From RGIG2041 sp045532715 (GTDB lineage Bacteria; Bacillota; Clostridia; UBA1381; UMGS1253), in the NCBI GenBank assembly GCA_045532715.1, contig JAZSGM010000001.1:1-13001 (forward strand): a stretch of DNA of 13,001 nt, given 5' to 3'. This document shows, one piece after another, positions 7,142-13,001 of this stretch. How positions within the stretch are numbered: the stretch's first letter is position 1; the number at the start of each line of letters is the position of its first letter. The notes under the pieces were generated by a model. It saw only the letters and a program-made list of their open reading frames with translations, did not search any database and had not been told where the DNA came from. Position numbers and translations under genes: made by a program.

Positions 7142-9038
7142 ATATATTACGGTTGGAACGGTATTGGGTGACCGTTATGAAATATTGGAGAAAATCGGCA
7201 GCGGCGGTATGGCGCATGTGTACAAGGCACATTGCCGCGTATTGAACCGCAATGTTGCCATTAAGGTGCTGCGTCAGGAGTTTACCGGCGATGAGGCATT
7301 TATGCGCCGTTTTACAACAGAAGCGCAGGCGGCTGCCGCAATCAGTCATGCCAATATCGTGGCTGTTTATGATGTGTGCAGCGAAGGCGATTTGCATTAT
7401 ATTGTGCTGGAGCTCATCGAGGGCGTTACACTTAAGGATTATATCGAAAAACACGGTCCGCTTGCGTGGGAAGCGGCTGTGAATTTTGAGCTTCAGATTT
7501 GTGCTGCATTGGAGTGTGCACACAAAAATAATATCATCCATCAGGATATCAAGCCGCAGAATATGCTGATTACTGCCGACGGGACATTGAAGGTAACCGA
7601 TTTCGGTATCGCTCGTGCGACCGGTTCTTCCACGACGGTGGCAGGCGAAGCGGAAGGTGCGGTTGGTTCCGTGCATTATTGTTCACCGGAGCAGGCACGC
7701 GGCGGGTTTACGGATGCAAAGTCGGATTTGTATTCGGCAGGTGTTGTGCTTTATGAGATGCTGACAGGACGCGTACCGTTTGATGCGGACACGCCGGTGG
7801 CGGTTGCGATGAAGCATATGCAGGAGGAGGTAGAGCCGGTAACGGCGCTGCAGCCGGAGCTGCCGAAGGATCTGGACAAGGTGATTGCCAAATCCGTGAA
7901 CCGTGAAAAACGCCTTCGCTATGCAAATGCGGCAGAAATGATCCGCGATTTGAATTTTGTGCTTGAGGGCGTCAGCGTAGACAGTAATGTTTCAGCGGAA
8001 GGAGAGGATACAACGGTGCATCAGCGCAGAGGAAGCGCACAAAAGAAAAAGACGAACAAGAAGGGCAAGCTGTCGAAAGGCGATATTCTGATTATTCTTG
8101 CATCGGTATTTTGTGCTTTGGCGTTGGTGGCCGGTGTTCTGGTTCTGTTTTTGTCGACGGGCGGTCAGCGCAATGAGGTAAAGGTACCGAAGGTGCTTGA
8201 ATTGACGCAGGAACAGGCAGAAGCGCTTTTAAAAGAAAATAAATTGAAAATGGAAGTAGAGGAAATTGTGTACGACACCGCCTTTGAAGAGGGAATCGTT
8301 GTTGAGCAGGATCCGCTGGAGTCTAAAACCGTGCAGAAGGGCTTTACCGTTAAGGTGCGTGTCAGCGGCGGTGAGGCTGAACTGAAGGTGCCGAGCGTTG
8401 TGAATATGCCGATTGAGGACGCGGTAGAGGAGCTGGAATCCTATGGGTTTAAGGTAACAAAGCGTTCGCAGTACAGCGAAGATGTGCCGAAGGATACGGT
8501 CGTGCGTCAGAAACCGGAATCGGGCAGCGGCGCGAAAAAGGGTGATGTGATTATCGTTTATGTCAATGACCGCATCGAGGAAAGTGTGATTCCGAATCTG
8601 GAGGAAAGCACAATTGCGGCGGCAAAGATACGTTTAGAGGAAGCCGGATTTGAACTTGGCTCGATTACGGAGGAGGAATCCACGGCTGAAAAGGGAACCG
8701 TGATTCGTCAGAGTCCGCTTGCCGGCACGGAGGCGGAAAAGGGCGAACGTGTAAATATCGTGGTCAGCAAGGGCAAAGCGGCGGAAGAAAAGCCGGAAGC
8801 GCCGGTTGTGCCGCAGCAGCCGGTAGAGGAAGTGAAGGTGAAAACCATCAGCATTCCCGTACCGCAGAATAAGGATGCGACACAAATTCGCGTTGTGGCG
8901 AACGGACAGATCATTCACGATGCAATCCACAGCAAGAGTGAGGGGACATTTGATTTGCGCGTGACCGGTAAAAATGAGGCAACGCTGGAGATTTTCCACG
9001 ACGGTGCCTTCAAGGGAACGCAGAAGATTAAATTCTAA
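7134..9038 (+). CDS. prkC: PASTA-domain Ser/Thr kinase (PrkC/PknB/StkP family)
   Basis: A 634-residue membrane kinase that senses peptidoglycan or lipid II through extracellular PASTA repeats and phosphorylates cytoplasmic targets. The kinase domain spans about 10-275, with the glycine loop IGSGGMAHV, Lys44 (VAIKVL), Glu63, Asp138, Asn143, DFG at 156-158 and the activation loop with SSTT at 165-168. A basic juxtamembrane stretch (about 296-315) precedes one transmembrane helix at about 318-341. Three PASTA repeats follow at about 349-412, 418-479 and 484-547. A Pro/Glu-rich linker and a beta-rich C-terminal segment (about 570-634) complete the protein. The catalytic loop reads HQDIKPQN instead of the usual HRDxKPxN. 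I chose ATG 7134 because AAGGA lies 9 nt upstream. The in-frame GTG at 7128 is only 3 nt from it. Confidence 0.96.
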   Translation: MSEYITVGTVLGDRYEILEKIGSGGMAHVYKAHCRVLNRNVAIKVLRQEFTGDEAFMRRFTTEAQAAAAISHANIVAVYDVCSEGDLHYIVLELIEGVTLKDYIEKHGPLAWEAAVNFELQICAALECAHKNNIIHQDIKPQNMLITADGTLKVTDFGIARATGSSTTVAGEAEGAVGSVHYCSPEQARGGFTDAKSDLYSAGVVLYEMLTGRVPFDADTPVAVAMKHMQEEVEPVTALQPELPKDLDKVIAKSVNREKRLRYANAAEMIRDLNFVLEGVSVDSNVSAEGEDTTVHQRRGSAQKKKTNKKGKLSKGDILIILASVFCALALVAGVLVLFLSTGGQRNEVKVPKVLELTQEQAEALLKENKLKMEVEEIVYDTAFEEGIVVEQDPLESKTVQKGFTVKVRVSGGEAELKVPSVVNMPIEDAVEELESYGFKVTKRSQYSEDVPKDTVVRQKPESGSGAKKGDVIIVYVNDRIEESVIPNLEESTIAAAKIRLEEAGFELGSITEEESTAEKGTVIRQSPLAGTEAEKGERVNIVVSKGKAAEEKPEAPVVPQQPVEEVKVKTISIPVPQNKDATQIRVVANGQIIHDAIHSKSEGTFDLRVTGKNEATLEIFHDGAFKGTQKIKF

Positions 9039-9061
9039 GTTGAGGTTTCAGAGGAAGATTT

Positions 9062-9928
9062 ATGGCAGACGGTGTTATTGTAAAGGGAATAGGCGGATTT
9101 TACTATGTGCAGACGCAGGCGGGCGTTGTCGAGTGCAAGGCGCGCGGTGTCTTTCGAAAGGAAGGACAGACCCCGGTGGTGGGTGACCGTGTGCGCATTG
9201 CCGAAAAAAACGGCAAGGGCAGCATTGAGGAGATTTATCCGCGAAGCAATCAGCTGATTCGTCCGGCGGTGGCAAATATTGATCAGCTGGTTGTGACGGT
9301 TGCGCTGACGGATCCGGCACCGAATTTGTTTTTGGTGGACTGTTTCCTGCTTTTGGGTGAGTTTAATCAGATTGAAACGGTTTTATGCTTTAATAAAACG
9401 GATTTGACAAAGGATACATCGGTTGCACAAATTTATGCGGATGCCGGCTATGATACGATTCTGACCAGTGTGGAGACGGGTGAAGGCGTTGAGCTGCTGA
9501 AAGGGCGACTTAAGGATAAGACGAGTGCCTTTGCGGGAAATTCCGGTGTCGGCAAATCCAGCCTTTTAAATGCGCTCGGCATTTCGGGAGAAATGGAAAC
9601 CGGCGCCATCAGCGAAAAAATCAAACGCGGCAGGCATACGACGCGCCATGTGGAGCTGCTGCAGCTTGCAGGCGGCGGCTTTGTGTTTGATACGCCGGGG
9701 TTTTCAAGTTTTGAAACGCCGCAGATTCCTGCAGATGCGCTGGCGCAGTATTTTCGTGAGTTTGCCGCTTATCTGGGCGATTGCCGCTTCCGTGGATGCG
9801 CACATGTACATGAGCCGGACTGTGCAGTCAAGCAGGCACTTGCGGACGGAAAAATTTCCGAAAGCCGGTATCAGAGCTATTGCGCACTTTATGAGGAACG
9901 CAAAGCGGTAAAAGAATGGCAGAAGTGA
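9062..9928 (+). CDS. rsgA: Ribosome small-subunit GTPase RsgA
   Basis: A circularly permuted GTPase that acts late in 30S subunit maturation. The 288 residues match the family. The order of motifs shows the permutation: G4 (NKTD, 111-114) comes before G1 (GNSGVGKSS, 159-167), then the G2 region (RHTTRH, about 191-196) and G3 (DTPG, 210-213). An OB-fold spans about 1-65. The C-terminal zinc finger has Cys241, Cys246, His248 and Cys254. AGAGGAAG precedes the ATG by about 6 nt. The gene lies 23 nt after prkC. Its place directly after a PASTA kinase is common in Gram-positive bacteria, where RsgA has been reported as a PrkC substrate. Whether that holds here is inference. Confidence 0.97.
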   Translation: MADGVIVKGIGGFYYVQTQAGVVECKARGVFRKEGQTPVVGDRVRIAEKNGKGSIEEIYPRSNQLIRPAVANIDQLVVTVALTDPAPNLFLVDCFLLLGEFNQIETVLCFNKTDLTKDTSVAQIYADAGYDTILTSVETGEGVELLKGRLKDKTSAFAGNSGVGKSSLLNALGISGEMETGAISEKIKRGRHTTRHVELLQLAGGGFVFDTPGFSSFETPQIPADALAQYFREFAAYLGDCRFRGCAHVHEPDCAVKQALADGKISESRYQSYCALYEERKAVKEWQK

Positions 9929-9964
9929 TTATATTATTATAGAAGAAACAGAGGAGAAACAGTT

Positions 9965-10618
9965 ATGGTTAAAATTGCACCGTCGATTTTATCGGCAGAT
10001 TTTTCGAAGTTGGGCGAGGATGTCCTGCGGGCTGTGCGCGGTGGCGCAGAATATTTACATATTGATGTTATGGACGGCGCGTTTGTGCCGAATATGTCTA
10101 TCGGTCCGTGTGTGATTCAAAGTCTGCGCCCGGTCACGGATGCAGTATTTGATGTGCATCTGATGATTAATGCGCCGGAACGCTATGTGGAGGATTTTGC
10201 AAAGGCCGGCGCGGATATCATTACCGTACATATAGAGGCAACGCAGGATTTGGATGCGTGTATTGAAAAAATCAAATCGCTCGGTGTGAAGGCGGGCGTT
10301 TCTGTAAAGCCGGGCACACCGGTAGAAACACTTCGTCCGTATCTGGATCGGTTGGATATGGTGTTGGTGATGAGCGTAGAGCCGGGCTTCGGCGGACAGA
10401 AATATATGCCGAGTGCAGAGGCAAAGCTGCGTTGGCTGCGGGACAATGCACCGGCTGGAATGGATATTTCCGTAGACGGCGGCATCAATCTGGAAACACT
10501 TGGCAGCGCGGTTGCCAATGGTGCCAATACAGTGGTTGCCGGCAGCGCGATTTTCGGTCAGCCGGATGTAGAGACGACGACGAGAAAGTTTGTGGAGAAA
10601 GCGAATGAAAAAATGTAA
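9965..10618 (+). CDS. rpe: Ribulose-phosphate 3-epimerase
   Basis: It interconverts ribulose 5-phosphate and xylulose 5-phosphate in the pentose phosphate pathway. It is a TIM-barrel enzyme of 217 residues, the usual size. Metal-binding residues are seen as His32 and Asp34 (HIDVMDG), His65 (HLM) and Asp171 (DGGI). Asp34 and Asp171 are also the acid/base pair. SILSADF at the N-terminus and SVEPGFGGQ (137-145) are family signatures. GAGGAG (9951-9956) is 8 nt before the ATG. The 36-nt gap after rsgA is the widest inside this operon and holds no clear promoter. The 3' end overlaps thiN by 14 nt. Confidence 0.97.
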   Translation: MVKIAPSILSADFSKLGEDVLRAVRGGAEYLHIDVMDGAFVPNMSIGPCVIQSLRPVTDAVFDVHLMINAPERYVEDFAKAGADIITVHIEATQDLDACIEKIKSLGVKAGVSVKPGTPVETLRPYLDRLDMVLVMSVEPGFGGQKYMPSAEAKLRWLRDNAPAGMDISVDGGINLETLGSAVANGANTVVAGSAIFGQPDVETTTRKFVEKANEKM

Positions 10619-11216
10619 CATTCTGTGCGGCGGTGTCATTGCGGATATCAAGCGCACCGCGGCGCGTGTGGATAAAGAGGCGTATACCGTATGTGCAGAC
10701 AGCGGCTATGCCTATGCAAAGCAGCTGGGGCTGCGCGCAGATGCGGTGCTCGGCGATTTTGACTCCTATGACCGGGAAATGGTGCAGGAAGAGAATGTCA
10801 CCGTATTTCCCGTACGCAAGGATTATACGGACAGTGAAATCGCCTTGATGCATGCGCTGGAGCTCGGCTACAACGATATTACGCTGCTCGGTGCACTCGG
10901 CGGCAGATTGGACCATGCGCTCGGCAACATCCATCTGCTTGCGTATGCACAAAGAAGGGGTGCACATGCCACCATCATTGACGGTGATACGCAGGTGTGG
11001 TATGCAACGGAGGGCAGGAGCATTGCAGGAAAGCCGGGCGACATTCTTTCCGTCATTCCCTTGACGGCGGAGGGAACTTATACGACTGCAGGTTTGGAGT
11101 ATCCCTTGATGCGTGAAAAGCTCCCTTTAACCGGGATCAGCAACGTGTTTACGGCATCGGTTGCTCAAATTCAAGCTGAAAATGCCGAATTTCTGATTAT
11201 TCATATTCAGCAATAG
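10605..11216 (+). CDS. thiN: Thiamine pyrophosphokinase
   Basis: It transfers pyrophosphate from ATP to thiamine to make thiamine diphosphate, the cofactor of transketolase and other enzymes. The 203 residues are typical. Conserved motifs are ADSG (31-34), GDFDS (50-54), KDYTDSE (72-78) and GGRLDH (99-104), the acidic residues of which bind magnesium and the diphosphate. The C-terminal thiamine-binding domain covers about 130 to the end. I chose ATG 10605 because GGAG (10594-10597) is 7 nt upstream. The in-frame TTG at 10590 would overlap rpe further and lacks a ribosome binding site. It is the last gene of the operon, directly before the terminator. Pairing with rpe is conserved in Bacillota, and transketolase links the two functionally. 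Confidence 0.95.
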   Translation: MKKCNILCGGVIADIKRTAARVDKEAYTVCADSGYAYAKQLGLRADAVLGDFDSYDREMVQEENVTVFPVRKDYTDSEIALMHALELGYNDITLLGALGGRLDHALGNIHLLAYAQRRGAHATIIDGDTQVWYATEGRSIAGKPGDILSVIPLTAEGTYTTAGLEYPLMREKLPLTGISNVFTASVAQIQAENAEFLIIHIQQ

Positions 11217-11224
11217 TATGTGTG

Positions 11225-11261
11225 AAAAAAATCACCCACAACATTTTGTGGGTGATTTTTT
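11225..11261 (+). terminator. Intrinsic terminator after thiN
   Basis: Perfect stem ATCACCCACAA (11231-11241) with TTGTGGGTGAT (11246-11256) and loop CATT. It is preceded by a run of seven A and followed by a T run to 11261. The A/T runs can extend the stem, so the structure could also work in the reverse direction, but no gene points at it from the right. It begins 8 nt after the thiN stop. Confidence 0.93.
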
Positions 11262-11352
11262 CTGTTTTTGGTTAAAATAAACAAAAAAACATATTGATTT
11301 AGTGCAAAGTGACGAAAATCTTACAAAGTTGCATTGAAACTTTAAAAAACTC

Positions 11353-11381
11353 TTGAAAAAACTGTAATATTCGTGTAAAAT
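11353..11381 (+). promoter_or_regulatory. Predicted sigma-A-type promoter for mraZ-rsmH
   Basis: TTGAAA (11353-11358) and TAAAAT (11376-11381) are separated by the optimal 17 bases, in an A+T-rich region between the terminator and mraZ. The predicted transcription start is near 11388. That puts the GTG boxes at 11391-11424 at the very start of the transcript, where a bound repressor could block initiation or early elongation. The rest of 11262-11352 is A+T-rich with no structure I would defend. Confidence 0.65.
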
Positions 11382-11390
11382 TTCATTACA

Positions 11391-11424
11391 GGGGTAAAAA
11401 GTGTTAAAAAGTGTTTAAGAGTGG
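11391..11424 (+). promoter_or_regulatory. Putative MraZ operator, 10-bp-periodic GTG boxes
   Basis: Boxes GTGTT, GTGTT and GTGGA begin at 11401, 11411 and 11421, preceded by GGGGT at 11391, so four boxes recur every 10 bp on one face of the helix. In the longer form they are AAAGTGT (11398-11404), AAAGTGT (11408-11414) and AGAGTGG (11418-11424). MraZ is known to bind direct repeats with 5-base spacers upstream of its own gene: TGGGN in E. coli and AAAGTG[T/G] in Mollicutes. This array fits the second form closely. Autoregulation of mraZ-rsmH is therefore likely. Confidence 0.75.
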
Positions 11425-11486
11425 AAAGAAAATGACGCTTTTGATGCGAAAATCACCTGATTCGGAAGCGAAAAGTGGTGAGAGCT

Positions 11487-11927
11487 TTGTTCATTGGTGA
11501 ATACAGTCATAATGTAGATGCGAAGGGCAGAATGAGTATGCCATCCAAATTCCGTCGAGATGAGGCGGGCGAAATCTTCTATGTGACACGTGGCACGGAG
11601 AAGTGTCTTTTTGTGTATTCGCGCGGAGAATGGGCAAAGTTTGAGGAAAAGCTTTCCGCATTGCCGATTACAACCAATCCGCAGGCAAGTGCTTTTGCGA
11701 GATTCTTTTTATCCGGTGCGGTTGAGTGCGAGGTGGACAAGCTGGGCAGAATCAATATCCCGGGCTACCTTCGTGAATATGCCGGCATTGTGAAGGATGT
11801 AAAGGTCATCGGTGTTCGCAGCCGTGTGGAAATCTGGGATGCTGAGCAGTGGAGCAAGTATCAGGCAGAGGCCATCAACCTGGAAAATGTGATGGCGAAT
11901 ATGAGCTCCATCGGTATGGATTTTTAA
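11487..11927 (+). CDS. mraZ: Transcriptional regulator MraZ
   Basis: A DNA-binding protein of the AbrB/MazE fold that regulates the division and cell wall cluster, usually as its first gene. Two SpoVT/AbrB-like repeats are visible through their DxxxR signatures: DAKGR (residues 11-15) and DKLGR (84-88). The protein is 146 residues from TTG 11487 (MFIGEYSHNVDAKGR), the point where most homologues begin. GGTGA (11477-11481) is 5 nt before that TTG. GTG 11475 or 11478 would add three or four residues and also has a possible GGAAG upstream, so the start is uncertain by a few codons. rsmH follows after 15 nt. Confidence 0.95.
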   Translation: MFIGEYSHNVDAKGRMSMPSKFRRDEAGEIFYVTRGTEKCLFVYSRGEWAKFEEKLSALPITTNPQASAFARFFLSGAVECEVDKLGRINIPGYLREYAGIVKDVKVIGVRSRVEIWDAEQWSKYQAEAINLENVMANMSSIGMDF

Positions 11928-11942
11928 TAGGCGGTGAGTGTA

Positions 11943-12875
11943 TTGGATTTCCATCATGTTCCGGTCCTGTTTGAGGAATGTATTGAAGGACTTTGTATTG
12001 AGAAAGACGGCATTTATGTCGACGGCACACTCGGCGGTGCAGGGCACAGCAGTGCGATTGCGGCAAAGCTGCAGGGCGGCAGACTCATCGGCATTGACCG
12101 GGATGAAAACGCCATTGCGGCAGCGAGCAAGCGCTTAGAGAGCTTTGCGGATCGGGTAACAATTGTAAAAAACAACTTTTCGAATATAAAGCAGGTACTC
12201 AGTGACCTGCACATTGAAAAAATCAATGGTGCGCTTCTGGATTTGGGCGTATCCTCGCATCAGCTTGATGCGCCGGAACGCGGCTTTAGCTATATGCACG
12301 ATGCACCGCTGGATATGCGCATGGACCGTCAGGCGTCCAAAAGCGCATACGACGTCGTAAACGGATACAGCGAAGAGGATTTGGCAAATATCATCCGCAG
12401 CTACGGCGAAGAAAATTGGGCAAAACGCATTGCAGCGTTTATTGCAAAGCGACGGGCAATGAAACCGGTCCGTACAACCGGTGAGCTTGTCGGCATAATT
12501 AAAGATGCCATTCCTGCCGGGGCAAGGCAGGAAGGAGGGCACCCGGCGAAGCGTACATTTCAGGCGATTCGCATCGAGGTCAACGGCGAGCTGGAAATTT
12601 TAAAAGACGCCGTTAAGGATTTTACAGACGTCATTGCACCGGGCGGAAGGCTGTGTATCATCACCTTCCATTCCCTGGAGGACAGAATCATAAAAGACGC
12701 ATTTTCGGCGCTGGCACAGGGGTGTACGTGTCCGCGGGAATTTCCGGTTTGCGTCTGCGGCGGAAAGTCGAAGGTGAAAATCATCACCAGAAAACCGATT
12801 ACAGCTACCGCGCAGGAGCTGGAGTGTAATTCGCGCTCAAAGAGTGCAAAGCTGCGCATCGCAGAGGTTTTGTAG
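11943..12875 (+). CDS. rsmH: 16S rRNA m4C1402 methyltransferase RsmH (MraW)
   Basis: It methylates N4 of cytidine 1402 in 16S rRNA using S-adenosylmethionine. The 310 residues match the family. Signatures are DGTLGGAGHS (27-36, SAM binding), LLDLGVSSHQLD (98-109), ERGFSY, the FHSLEDR motif and the C-terminal RSKSAKLRIAE segment. I chose TTG 11943 (MDFHHVPVL), which matches the usual M-x-F-x-H start and lies 5 nt after GGCGGTGA. GTG 11934 would add three residues and overlap that ribosome binding site. It pairs with mraZ in nearly all bacteria that have a dcw cluster and is probably controlled by the same operator. Confidence 0.97.
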   Translation: MDFHHVPVLFEECIEGLCIEKDGIYVDGTLGGAGHSSAIAAKLQGGRLIGIDRDENAIAAASKRLESFADRVTIVKNNFSNIKQVLSDLHIEKINGALLDLGVSSHQLDAPERGFSYMHDAPLDMRMDRQASKSAYDVVNGYSEEDLANIIRSYGEENWAKRIAAFIAKRRAMKPVRTTGELVGIIKDAIPAGARQEGGHPAKRTFQAIRIEVNGELEILKDAVKDFTDVIAPGGRLCIITFHSLEDRIIKDAFSALAQGCTCPREFPVCVCGGKSKVKIITRKPITATAQELECNSRSKSAKLRIAEVL

Positions 12876-12902
12876 AGAGGACAAAACGGAGGGGGAAAAA
12901 AC

Positions 12903-13001
12903 GTGAGAACAAGTGGAAATCTGGCACTGAATCCGGCGTACAGACCGGCATATCAACCGACGCAGACTTCCTTGCGTAAAAAGGCGGATGTATCCGCTGC
13001 A
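12903..13001 (+). CDS. Start of an ORF in the ftsL position of the dcw cluster (partial)
   Basis: An open frame of 33 codons runs to the window edge from GTG 12903, 7 nt after a very strong GGAGGGGG (12888-12895). The visible N-terminus (MRTSGNLALNPAYRPAYQPT, then SLRKK) is polar, Pro/Tyr-containing and ends basic, as expected for the cytoplasmic tail of a short bitopic protein. The gene after rsmH is normally ftsL, a divisome protein with one transmembrane helix and a coiled coil. Neither feature is inside the window, so the identification rests on position only. There is no ATG alternative nearby. Confidence 0.7.
   Translation, partial: MRTSGNLALNPAYRPAYQPTQTSLRKKADVSAA

Noticed and set aside
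9929..9964. Internal promoter before rpe
   Set aside because: TATTATTATAG resembles a -10 box, but no reasonable -35 lies 16-18 nt upstream. A+T-rich gap only.
10590..10604. TTG 10590 as thiN start
   Set aside because: ATG 10605 has a well-spaced GGAG and matches the family N-terminus. The upstream start has neither.
11325..11343. Short inverted repeat AAAGTT...AACTTT upstream of the mraZ promoter
   Set aside because: Six A+T-rich pairs in an A+T-rich region are expected by chance. No further support.

Overview
The window looks like a housekeeping stretch of a Bacillota chromosome, most likely a member of the Clostridia. The evidence is gene order (priA / def-fmt-metallopeptidase-rsmB-rlmN-stp-prkC-rsgA-rpe-thiN / mraZ-rsmH), a PASTA-domain Ser/Thr kinase paired with a PP2C phosphatase, strong AGGAGG-type ribosome binding sites, and frequent TTG/GTG starts. 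Family-level placement (an Oscillospiraceae-like gut anaerobe) is only a guess. All genes are on the + strand, and I see no phage, plasmid, CRISPR, tRNA or rRNA feature.

Layout. Bases 2-1399 hold the 3' part of priA (replication restart helicase). Bases 1400-1867 are non-coding and carry an unusual array of four palindromic elements. Each of the first three is exactly 83 nt, with complementary ends and a hairpin at its exact centre. A hairpin then abuts the def ribosome binding site. Bases 1874-11216 form one tightly packed gene block of ten genes, with gaps of at most 36 nt and several overlaps. They cover N-terminal formyl-group metabolism (fmt adds it to initiator tRNA, def removes it), a membrane zinc peptidase, rRNA/tRNA methylation (rsmB, rlmN), envelope signalling (stp, prkC), ribosome assembly (rsgA), pentose-phosphate metabolism (rpe) and thiamine diphosphate synthesis (thiN). 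A strong intrinsic terminator closes the block at 11225-11261.

Bases 11262-11486 are an A+T-rich promoter region with a good sigma-A-type promoter and a 10-bp-periodic run of GTG boxes, matching what is known of MraZ operators. From there the division and cell wall (dcw) cluster begins: mraZ, rsmH, and the first 33 codons of a gene in the usual ftsL position.

No clearly new multi-gene system is visible. The points most worth a second look are the palindromic array after priA, the substitution of HRD by HQD in the PrkC kinase catalytic loop, the C-terminal domain after the PASTA repeats of PrkC, the MraZ operator, and the direct junction of the stp-prkC block with the dcw cluster.
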